From positions 1-22,503 of the IMG/VR virus record IMGVR_UViG_3300025759_000769: DNA of 22,503 nucleotides. One strand, written 5' to 3'. Under the pieces are notes generated by a model, which saw only the letters and a program-made list of their open reading frames with translations, was not told the DNA's origin and ran no database searches. This document shows positions 13,179 to 18,576 of this stretch, piece by piece. The DNA is from a virus. The position numbers and the translations under genes were made by a program. Numbering within the stretch: position 1 is the first letter of the stretch; each line of letters starts with the position of its first letter.

Positions 13179-13395
13179 ATTAAAAAATTCAACGCATGAT
13201 TTTTATGAGATCACTAGATTGAATAAAGAAGTTTGCTTGGAGGTAGTTAAAAAGATTGAGGATGAGTTTCCTAAATTTAAAATGGACCACTTGGTTTATA
13301 TCTATCAAATGGCTTTGCACGACTACTTTACCAATGAACAATTAAAAAAACTTGTATTGCACCTATCCAAGAATGAAGTCAGCAAGAAATTATAA
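13171..13395 (+). CDS. Small helical protein, unknown
   Basis: A 74-residue protein with helices (NKEVCLEVVKKIEDEF, MDHLVYIYQMALHDYF, NEQLKKLVLHLSKNEVSKKL). The ATG overlaps the stop of the coiled-coil ORF by 8 nt. The next gene starts 1 nt after this stop. No recognised motif. Confidence 0.65.
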   Translation: MVKLKNSTHDFYEITRLNKEVCLEVVKKIEDEFPKFKMDHLVYIYQMALHDYFTNEQLKKLVLHLSKNEVSKKL

Positions 13396-13396
13396 T

Positions 13397-13843
13397 ATGG
13401 CTAGAGATACATACGCATTTTCTAATGGAGTTTATAACGATTGGCATAGAAAGTATGAGGGTATCGCCATGATTGATATAGATAGCGTTGAGGTATGCAA
13501 GTATTGTTATGAGCCATTAGCTATTATTGAAACCTCTTACTATCGTGGTCATACAAACAAGGCAACTAGACTTACCAAAGAGATAGCGAAGCGATGTAAT
13601 GTTCCAGCTTATATGCTGTTCTATTATGAGCTTGAAACCCCTGCTAAACCACCTGAAGAACGAGCAAAACACCCTCAAATTTTACGATATGACCCTAGAT
13701 ATGACATAGACCTTAGGTTTGTTTGGAGGAACTTATTTGAGTACCATATTGCTTATAAGGAAACAGATCAGAATGAATGGTTAGAAGAATTAAATATGTT
13801 GCATAAAAGACACAGTAAGGAGTGTATAAAGTGGCAGAAATAA
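13397..13843 (+). CDS. Conserved phage protein, possible nuclease-fold (PD-(D/E)XK-like)
   Basis: A 148-residue protein starting MARDTYAFSNGVYNDWHRKY; an upstream in-frame ATG (13352) lies inside the previous gene and is rejected. The core (AMIDIDSVEVCKYCYEPLAI followed by IETSYY) has the D-x-D...E spacing of the nuclease beta-sheet found in several phage proteins that read 'DID-fvE..kpv.liE.K'; here the usual Lys is not present. A CxxC lies beside it, and CNVPAYMLFYYE completes the strand pattern. Fold is a weak inference; activity may be lost. Confidence 0.6.
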   Translation: MARDTYAFSNGVYNDWHRKYEGIAMIDIDSVEVCKYCYEPLAIIETSYYRGHTNKATRLTKEIAKRCNVPAYMLFYYELETPAKPPEERAKHPQILRYDPRYDIDLRFVWRNLFEYHIAYKETDQNEWLEELNMLHKRHSKECIKWQK

Positions 13844-14556
13844 GGCAGAACTACGATAGTTCAAGATCATTTTTATTATTAACCTATAAATTATATCATC
13901 ATTTGGATAAGGTTGGTGGTGTTAATAAAAGTAATTGCCTTAATGTATTCTTATCCTTGTTAAAATATGCTTGGAAGAAAAACAATTATCATTGTGGTTT
14001 AAGGCATTCTAAAATAGCTTTAGACACTGGCTTATCTAGGACCACTATTTATAGAACTTTAATGCTTTTAGAGAAGTTAAATATTCTTAAAACTATTAAA
14101 GGAAAGTCAGGAAAAAGCTATTCTATAAACACCGCATTTTTAAACACTGAAAGAGCTACTATGTTTAAATCTGAAACAAATAAGTTTAAATCTGAAACAA
14201 GGTATGTTTCAAATCCACCGACATTAGAAGAACAATATAAATCAATAAGCAATATCTCTAATTCTAAGATAGATGATATCATATTAAAAAATAGGTCAAG
14301 CAAGGATAGATTGGTTGATGAGCTGATTAAACACTGCACACTTGAAGAACTAAAAGAAGATAAAAAGAATGTCTATTATTGTGGTTTAGCTATTGCCGAT
14401 TATGATAAGAAGCGAGATCAGGAATTTGTACCGCCAGAAAAAATTATAAATGCCTTGAAAAATGTAGGTGGCAAAAAATCTAATGCTTTTTATAGAGCAA
14501 AGGTGGCTCATAATAAGAAATTCAATCTTGATTGGAAAGGCAACCCAAAAAAATGA
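13831..14556 (+). CDS. Winged-helix replication initiator-like protein
   Basis: A 241-residue protein. The GTG at 13831 is chosen because AAGGAG (13816-13821) is 9 nt upstream; the other in-frame GTG at 13822 abuts it. Residues about 30-100 form a winged helix: FLSLLKYAWKK, then HSKIALDTGLSRTTIYRTL and the wing ILKTIKGKSGKSY. This HTH_36-like domain is common in phage and plasmid replication initiators. A low-complexity linker with FKSET twice follows, encoded by the 17-bp iterons, then a C-terminal domain that could recruit a helicase or loader. Initiator by inference; a transcription factor is the alternative. Confidence 0.65.
   Translation: MAEIRQNYDSSRSFLLLTYKLYHHLDKVGGVNKSNCLNVFLSLLKYAWKKNNYHCGLRHSKIALDTGLSRTTIYRTLMLLEKLNILKTIKGKSGKSYSINTAFLNTERATMFKSETNKFKSETRYVSNPPTLEEQYKSISNISNSKIDDIILKNRSSKDRLVDELIKHCTLEELKEDKKNVYYCGLAIADYDKKRDQEFVPPEKIINALKNVGGKKSNAFYRAKVAHNKKFNLDWKGNPKK
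14163..14200 (+). repeat. Two perfect 17-bp iterons inside the initiator-like gene
   Basis: GTTTAAATCTGAAACAA occurs at 14163-14179 and 14184-14200, 21 bp apart (two helical turns). A degenerate copy TTTAAACACTGAAAG starts at 14139, and an inverted half-copy GTTTCAAAT lies at 14206-14214. Position between DNA-binding and C-terminal halves mirrors the lambda O iterons. Confidence 0.7.
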
Positions 14557-14993
14557 GAGGTGGATATAAAAACCAAAGGATATGTTGCGAAGCTATTACT
14601 AGGAAGAGTATTAGAGAGGGTAATCCAAGAAAATGTAGAGCCAAAGGTTATTTTACTCCAAGCGTTATGGGTTATCGCTGTATGTTTCATGGTGGTTTAT
14701 TTAGCCATGACTTTTACACAAGGAAGTATAAAGGATTGTTTAAAAACAATAAAATTAGTATAGAAGTAAAGGTAAAACGATTAAAAAATCTTAAAAATTT
14801 TAGAGATCTAAGTGATGAAAAAATTAAACAATACATTAGAGAAGAAGAAGCAAGATCTAATACTTTCGGATACAGAACAAAATACTTTACTAGAAAACTT
14901 AGTAGCTGGAAATCTCGTTATAGAAGAGGCAAGACGATTAAAGATCAAATTGAAAACTTTATACGACTTTGTGGAAGCAAACCCAAAGTTTAA
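14553..14993 (+). CDS. HGG zinc-binding-like phage protein
   Basis: A 146-residue protein starting MRGGYKNQRICCEAITRKSI; ATGA overlap with the initiator-like stop. Cysteines CC, then CRAKGYFTPSVMGYRCMFHG make a C...C...C..HG cluster like the 'HGG' zinc-binding proteins found near terminase genes of many phages. The remaining part is very basic (Lys/Arg-rich). Its last 179 nt overlap the terminase small subunit in another frame. That DNA-packaging neighbours and an HGG cluster occur together suggests a packaging or regulatory role. Confidence 0.65.
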   Translation: MRGGYKNQRICCEAITRKSIREGNPRKCRAKGYFTPSVMGYRCMFHGGLFSHDFYTRKYKGLFKNNKISIEVKVKRLKNLKNFRDLSDEKIKQYIREEEARSNTFGYRTKYFTRKLSSWKSRYRRGKTIKDQIENFIRLCGSKPKV

Positions 14994-15306
14994 AGAACAG
15001 TTTTTAAAAGCACAGGAAATAGGAATTAAAACCCTTGTTGAACTATTGTTAGAAGCATTTAACCAAGATCATCAAGAAGTAGATGCGAACAAGCTCCTCT
15101 TCCTTAGAGAGCGTAGTAATTACTTGCGTTGGCTAGCACCAAAAATATCTAGTTTCTTCCAAGAGAAGAAAAACCTAGATATTAAATCGGATGGAGTATT
15201 AAGGGTTATGTGGGAAGATACTACGACTGAACAAGATATTATTGATATTACTAATGAGATAGAATCTAAAAATTCTATCCCATTAGATAACAAGGGAACT
15301 GATTAA
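14815..15306 (+). CDS. terS: Terminase small subunit (Sf6-like / terS family)
   Basis: A 163-residue protein from the ATG at 14815 (a GTG three bases before is the alternative; SD weak). A helix-turn-helix at about 20-65 reads LLENLVAGNLVIEEARRLKI, then LKTLYDFVEANPKFKEQFLK, and a second part ends EVDANKLLFLRERSNYLRWL-APK. Both match the small terminase pattern of 'LxxIxxGxSxxEAc...TfyxWl...F...yxrAre' and 'VdrarlridarkwlasklaPk'. It binds the phage DNA packaging site and hands it to the large subunit. Its 5' third overlaps the HGG gene by 179 nt; its stop overlaps a convergent gene's stop. Confidence 0.8.
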   Translation: MKKLNNTLEKKKQDLILSDTEQNTLLENLVAGNLVIEEARRLKIKLKTLYDFVEANPKFKEQFLKAQEIGIKTLVELLLEAFNQDHQEVDANKLLFLRERSNYLRWLAPKISSFFQEKKNLDIKSDGVLRVMWEDTTTEQDIIDITNEIESKNSIPLDNKGTD

Positions 15307-15458
15307 TCTTTTTCTGATTGTTCCATTACATAAGAAATTATATCATCGCTGTCATATTTTTTAAGCAACTCATCTAATATATCTCTCATCTTTTTCTTAT
15401 GTAAACGATCTTTATTCCTGGAATGATTATAGAAATGTGCTTCGTTAAGTTCGGTCAT
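15303..15458 (-). CDS. Small acidic/basic helical protein, unknown
   Basis: A 51-residue protein (MTELNEAHFYNHSRNKDRLH at the start, DILDELLKKYDSDDIISYVM in the middle). The start follows a GAGGTAGCATAATG junction and its stop shares TTAA with the convergent terminase small-subunit stop. It is the last gene of the leftward cassette block. No family recognised. Confidence 0.6.
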   Translation of the reverse strand: MTELNEAHFYNHSRNKDRLHKKKMRDILDELLKKYDSDDIISYVMEQSEKD

Positions 15459-15688
15459 TATGCTACCTCTTTTTGCTGATTGTATTTATGTTTTTTATTT
15501 ATTTCTATTGCTAATGAACTAATTTTTTGTGATGTTTTAGATCTTACATTAAACTTTTTTTCTAGTTTAAATTCAGTATCCCAAATATCAAGCAAAGAAA
15601 TAAAACCATTTTTATTTTTAGAAATTTTATCAAATTTTTTGCAGATAAAATTAATCATTTTTAATTCTTTTTTTTCTTTCTCTTTCAT
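15458..15688 (-). CDS. Small basic protein, unknown
   Basis: A 76-residue, Lys-rich protein (MKEKEKKELKMINFICKKFD, then a helix IWDTEFKLEKKFNVRSKTSQ) ending KEVA. It begins at the TAATG junction GAGGTTGCATAATG and ends in the same kind of junction. Possible DNA- or RNA-binding, from charge only. No family recognised. Confidence 0.6.
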   Translation of the reverse strand: MKEKEKKELKMINFICKKFDKISKNKNGFISLLDIWDTEFKLEKKFNVRSKTSQKISSLAIEINKKHKYNQQKEVA

Positions 15689-15885
15689 TATGCAACCTCC
15701 TTTTCTTTTATTTCTTGTATATCAGCAATATCCCACTCAAGTACTTCTTCAAATTTAAAAGCGTCTGGTCCATGGCTACTCCATAAATCTTGTGTTTGAT
15801 GAATAGCATTTTCGCTGTTATCAGCTTCAACGATTGTTGAGTAGGTATTTGTTTCAGTTACCCAAACTCTATATTGTTTTTTCAT
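15688..15885 (-). CDS. Small DpnD/PcfM-like beta-alpha protein
   Basis: A 65-residue protein: KKQYRVWVTETNTYSTIVEA is a two-strand start, then a helix with DNSENAIHQTQDLW, then an acidic strand FKFEEVLEWDIADIQEI. The shape 'Y-x-V-x-V-T-E-T...V-E-A-x-x-x-x-A-I-x-x-x' is reminiscent of DpnD/PcfM-like proteins, whose role is unclear. An AAAGGGAAA leader precedes the start; the end is KEKEVA and couples the next gene. Confidence 0.55.
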   Translation of the reverse strand: MKKQYRVWVTETNTYSTIVEADNSENAIHQTQDLWSSHGPDAFKFEEVLEWDIADIQEIKEKEVA

Positions 15886-15911
15886 TGTTTTATTTCCCTT
15901 TCGTTTATTGT

Positions 15912-16196
15912 TTAATTATCTTTATATGTCCAAGTAGTCCTAAAATCCCATTTACTGTTAAAGATACCGATATCTTTTAACTTTAAAAAAGATTTAACAT
16001 ATTTTTTATATGCTTTATTACTTGATTTATTTGGAAACGATTTATCATAAGCTATGTTATGAAACATATTTTGATGTTTCAAAAAAGCGTCTACAGATCG
16101 TTTATTTTTATAATCAATATCAATTATTGTTGGCTTGTCTGATAACCCTCCTGTGTGCATATCACCAGCAATAGATTTTATTTTAAGTTTAAACAT
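15912..16196 (-). CDS. Small basic protein, unknown
   Basis: A 94-residue protein (MFKLKIKSIAGDMHTGGLSD; later DIDYKNKRSVDAFLKHQNMF; ends FRTTWTYKDN). An AAAGGAAAGGAAAATAAA leader precedes it. Alternating beta and helix; several Trp, Tyr and Lys. No family recognised. It belongs to the leftward accessory block. Confidence 0.65.
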   Translation of the reverse strand: MFKLKIKSIAGDMHTGGLSDKPTIIDIDYKNKRSVDAFLKHQNMFHNIAYDKSFPNKSSNKAYKKYVKSFLKLKDIGIFNSKWDFRTTWTYKDN

Positions 16197-16339
16197 TTTA
16201 TTTTCCTTTCCTTTTTTTGTTTTAGTTTTTGATTATACTTAAATCTAATAATACCATTAGCATTTAAGCAATTTAACAAAGTTATTTTGCATAACTCAAT
16301 CAAATATTGTTTTTGTTTATTGGTTTCTACTATCATCAT
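16178..16339 (-). CDS. Possible small basic protein, unknown
   Basis: A 53-residue ORF starting MMIVETNKQKQYLIELCKIT and ending in a Lys-rich stretch that runs into the leader and first 19 nt of the next gene. It begins 2 nt after the stop of the tiny membrane ORF. Only a weak GGGAA-like site is upstream. Without it, this stretch would be an untranslated gap; coding is plausible but not certain. Confidence 0.4.
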   Translation of the reverse strand: MMIVETNKQKQYLIELCKITLLNCLNANGIIRFKYNQKLKQKKERKIKCLNLK

Positions 16340-16341
16340 TG

Positions 16342-16431
16342 TTATTTTTCCCATTTAAAGATTAAATTTAAAATAGGATATACAACGCAAAGCATAAATA
16401 TAAAAAATATTAAAACGATAAATACAGCCAT
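16342..16431 (-). CDS. Tiny membrane microprotein
   Basis: 29 residues, nearly all one membrane helix: MAVFIVLIFFIFMLCVVYPI, then LNLIFKWEK. The start follows the same GAGGTTGCGTAAT junction as two other genes of the block, with the ribosome-binding site inside the upstream gene's terminal Glu-Val-Ala codons. That shared junction is the main evidence for translation. Confidence 0.5.
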   Translation of the reverse strand: MAVFIVLIFFIFMLCVVYPILNLIFKWEK

Positions 16432-16432
16432 A

Positions 16433-16822
16433 TTACGCAACCTCCCTTTCCTCGTGTTCTATTGGTGTTAAATCACAATCTAGCTGCCAAATAATTATAT
16501 TAATTATTTCTTCATCATTAACTGTAATAGAAGCTCCATCAAACCAATCTAAATACCAGTATTCAACTGATTGAATATTTTTTTCATTATCTGTATAAAT
16601 CCTAAACTCATCACTAGGACCACCCCAGCTTAATTGCCAACGATAATAGCCATCTTTTTGATTATCAAAGGTATTAGGCACAACATAGTCCCAGCTTAAA
16701 CCATATTCAGACAACCATGTTGAAAGATCAATATTTTGATTATTGTATGCTTCTCTCAAATCTTTTAATCTTGATTGATAATTTTTATTTACAAGATCAA
16801 TACATTTTTTTTGTTTTTTCAT
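16433..16822 (-). CDS. Conserved phage/plasmid accessory protein, function unknown
   Basis: A 129-residue protein with an unusually distinctive centre: STWLSEYGLSWDYVVPNTFD, then YYRWQLSWGGPSDEFRIY and VEYWYLDWFDGASITV. The Trp/Tyr-rich 'QLSWGGPSDEF' and 'YW-x-LDWFDGA' motifs are ones I recall from short proteins on plasmids and phages with no assigned role. The C-terminus (IEHEEREVA) supplies the ribosome-binding site of the next ORF. An AAAGGGAAAACAAA leader precedes the start. Confidence 0.75.
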   Translation of the reverse strand: MKKQKKCIDLVNKNYQSRLKDLREAYNNQNIDLSTWLSEYGLSWDYVVPNTFDNQKDGYYRWQLSWGGPSDEFRIYTDNEKNIQSVEYWYLDWFDGASITVNDEEIINIIIWQLDCDLTPIEHEEREVA

Positions 16823-16848
16823 TTTGTTTTCCCTTTCTTTTTTTTTGT

Positions 16849-17031
16849 TTATTTGTTTAAATAATTTTCATTTCTGTAAATAAGTAAGCCAGAAAATAAT
16901 CCAGATTGAGTTTTAATTAAAGTATAACCTTGATTTTCCAATTTACTTTTTTTTATTTCAGCTTTTTTAATGCTAGTTAAATCTCTATCGTTCCAACTAA
17001 CATATTGTATTTTTGTTTTATAAGTAGTCAT
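16849..17031 (-). CDS. Small protein, unknown
   Basis: A 60-residue protein (MTTYKTKIQYVSWNDRDLTS; helix IKKAEIKKSKLENQGYTLIK; ends IYRNENYLNK), beta-alpha-beta in appearance. It has the A-rich AAAAAGGAAAAACAAA leader shared by the block. No family recognised. Confidence 0.6.
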   Translation of the reverse strand: MTTYKTKIQYVSWNDRDLTSIKKAEIKKSKLENQGYTLIKTQSGLFSGLLIYRNENYLNK

Positions 17032-17094
17032 TTTGTTTTTCCTTTTTTTGTTTTTGTTTTATGTTTATAACCTTTTTGTATATAGTCAATAAGA

Positions 17095-17319
17095 TTATTT
17101 TGATCTTCTTTTAATTGTTTTGTAAGTACCAGCATAAACATATTCAACTCCATACTTTTTCATGGATTCAATGAAATTTAATGCTGCTGTTTTATTTTTG
17201 TGCATAGCTTTTTCACCAGATTTATAAGTCTGTTCAAAGTCAGACACTTTTCCGCTACTCCATTCTATCTTTTGTATTACTGTTTTATCAGTTTTACATT
17301 CTGTTAAGTGGTGTATCAT
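17095..17319 (-). CDS. Small basic protein, unknown
   Basis: A 74-residue protein (MIHHLTECKTDKTVIQKIEW; FEQTYKSGEKAMHKNKTAAL; ends TYKTIKRRSK). An AAAGGATAAAAAAAA leader precedes the ATG. Net positive charge. No family recognised. Confidence 0.6.
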   Translation of the reverse strand: MIHHLTECKTDKTVIQKIEWSSGKVSDFEQTYKSGEKAMHKNKTAALNFIESMKKYGVEYVYAGTYKTIKRRSK

Positions 17320-17406
17320 TTTTTTTTATCCTTTCTTTGTTTTTGTTTATGCTCTCAACTTACCATATTGGTTATAATTAGATAAGTCAAGAGCATTATT
17401 TTATTT

Positions 17407-17613
17407 TTATTTATTGTTTTTAATGTAGTTTAAAGCCACCTTAATAGCTTCTTTAGCTTGTCTTTTTTTTAAATTATGGACAGCTTGTATTGCTTCAATA
17501 CTTCTATCGTTCACAGGTAATTCATGTTCGTAATGACCTGTTAATAATGAAGCCACACAAAAAGATATATTTTTATCTTCGTGGAAGCTAAATTGCCATG
17601 AATTGTTATCCAT
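17407..17613 (-). CDS. Small protein, unknown
   Basis: A 68-residue protein (MDNNSWQFSFHEDKNISFCV, then VNDRSIEAIQAVHNLKKRQA and KVALNYIKNNK): a beta start followed by helices. A GAAAGGAAATAAT leader precedes the start. No family recognised. Confidence 0.6.
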   Translation of the reverse strand: MDNNSWQFSFHEDKNISFCVASLLTGHYEHELPVNDRSIEAIQAVHNLKKRQAKEAIKVALNYIKNNK

Positions 17614-17627
17614 ATTATTTCCTTTCG

Positions 17628-17786
17628 TTATTGGTTAATTGTTTCAAAGTTAATTTTGATATAATTTTGGACAATCTTTTTAAATTGTTCCAAAGATATA
17701 TCTTTAAAAATGCTATCTTGAGCTTCGCATTGTTTTTTCAAATCAATATATCCTTGATCTGTTGTTGGTATTAAATCTATGTTCAT
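17628..17786 (-). CDS. Small helical protein, first gene of leftward cassette block
   Basis: A 52-residue protein starting MNIDLIPTTDQGYIDLKKQC. The ATG at 17786 is chosen because AAAGGAAACAAA precedes it; the in-frame ATG at 17816 has no ribosome-binding site. Helical remainder (SLEQFKKIVQNYIKINFETI). It is the first gene transcribed from the repeat-rich gap to its right. No family recognised. Confidence 0.6.
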   Translation of the reverse strand: MNIDLIPTTDQGYIDLKKQCEAQDSIFKDISLEQFKKIVQNYIKINFETINQ

Positions 17787-17957
17787 TTTGTTTCCTTTCT
17801 TTGTTTGTTTAACCATTATGGATATTATTATTAAAGTTTAAATTAAAAAGCAATAGTTAAAATAAAAAATATTTATTGACAAAGTGTCGCACATAAAAGG
17901 ACCAATTAAGGAAAGGTAAAAAGGATAAAAGAAAATATTAAAAGAAAAGTATAGAAC

Positions 17958-18050
17958 GATTGAGAGGTTAAGAGATTGAAAAGATTAAGAGGGTTAAATG
18001 TTGAAAGGGTTAAAATGTTGAAAAGATAAAAAGTTTAAAAGGTTAAAAGT
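17958..18050 (+). repeat. Phased 8-9-bp tandem array, C-free strand
   Basis: Units resembling G-[AG]-TT-[AG]-A begin at 17958, 17966, 17974, 17983, 17992, 18000, 18008, 18017, 18025, 18033 and 18041, spaced 8 or 9 bp. The plus strand contains no C from 17958 to 18051. Candidate iterons or an unwinding and structural tract. Confidence 0.6.
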
Positions 18051-18144
18051 TGCTATTCTTATACTCAGCTTCATTCAAAAACAAATAGCATTATATATCG
18101 GCATTACATTCAATCAGCTTACCAATAGGCAAACTGTTTAAGAT

Positions 18145-18169
18145 TTCCGATAATCATAATTTATCGGAA
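18145..18169. repeat. Perfect 9-bp inverted repeat
   Basis: TTCCGATAA (18145-18153) and TTATCGGAA (18161-18169) with a 7-nt loop; no T-tract on either side. Possible binding site or DNA cruciform. Confidence 0.55.
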
Positions 18170-18235
18170 GTAATATAATTGAATAAATGATTGCTTGTGT
18201 GTGCGATTGTATGCAAAAATCAAGATTGGATAGGC

Positions 18236-18245
18236 GGGTATACCC
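18236..18245. repeat. Perfect palindrome GGGTATACCC
   Basis: A 10-bp palindrome in an otherwise AT-rich genome, just upstream of the TATATA tract. Possible protein-binding site. Confidence 0.4.
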
Positions 18246-18260
18246 CTTTAAGACTCCGCA

Positions 18261-18329
18261 TTTTATTATATATATATACATGGGATTTTTCCACACCCAT
18301 ATCCAGTCACACTCACCCCCATATCCACA
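18261..18329 (+). promoter_or_regulatory. AT tract with imperfect DnaA-box-like sites
   Basis: TTTTATTATATATATATACA (18261-18280) followed by TTTTCCACA (18287-18295, one mismatch to TTATCCACA), ATATCCAGT (18299-18307, weaker) and ATATCCACA (18321-18329, one mismatch), all in the same orientation. AT-rich unwinding tract beside same-strand boxes is the arrangement of bacterial origins. Confidence 0.4.
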
Positions 18330-18390
18330 AAACAACCCACCCCCTTTTCTTTGCTAGACCTCCCTTTTAAAATAATTTACTACAAGATAT

Positions 18391-18576
18391 ATGGAATACG
18401 ATAGCGACAATATACAATCTGTAGTATTTATAGAACCTGAGACTAATAATGTTATTATTAAAATCACAGGTTTTCCTAATAAGGATATAGCAAATCTATA
18501 TGTTACTTGGATTATGGCAGAGCTATCCTTTGATTTTACACCAATGAATGGAACGATAGATACGAAGATACACTAA
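18391..18576 (+). CDS. Small acidic protein upstream of terminase large subunit
   Basis: A 61-residue protein (MEYDSDNIQSVVFIEPETNN, then VIIKITGFPNKDIANLYVTW, then IMAELSFDFTPMNG). Its stop overlaps the terL start by one base (TAATG), coupling them. The beta-beta-helix pattern with a terminal Asp/Phe stretch may represent a small packaging accessory protein; no family recognised. Only a weak ribosome-binding site is visible, so the start is likely but not certain. Confidence 0.6.
   Translation: MEYDSDNIQSVVFIEPETNNVIIKITGFPNKDIANLYVTWIMAELSFDFTPMNGTIDTKIH

Larger units (their letters stand above)
17817..18390. other. 574-bp repeat-rich intergenic region (origin or packaging-site candidate)
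   Basis: The longest non-coding stretch, lying between a leftward cassette block and the rightward packaging genes. In order it holds an A/T-rich leader with a TATTGACAA element (17874-17882), a C-poor purine-rich stretch with an 8-9-bp repeat array (17958-18050), a 9-bp hairpin (18145-18169), a 10-bp palindrome (18236-18245), a TATATA tract (18261-18280) and DnaA-box-like sites in a C-rich strand (18287-18329). No convincing ORF is present. Confidence 0.6.

Noticed and set aside
13831-15306. Idea that a prophage integrase or excision module is present
   Set aside because: The Cro-like gene and divergent promoters recall a lysogeny switch, but no integrase, attachment repeat or CI-like repressor is visible in this window.
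17876-17881. TTGACA as a rightward promoter in the repeat-rich gap
   Set aside because: No acceptable -10 lies 16-18 bp downstream on the plus strand.
18138-18335. Minus-strand 65-residue ORF in the repeat-rich gap
   Set aside because: Runs through a hairpin, palindrome and TATATA tract, has no ribosome-binding site and a Trp/Tyr/Cys-skewed product; more likely chance.
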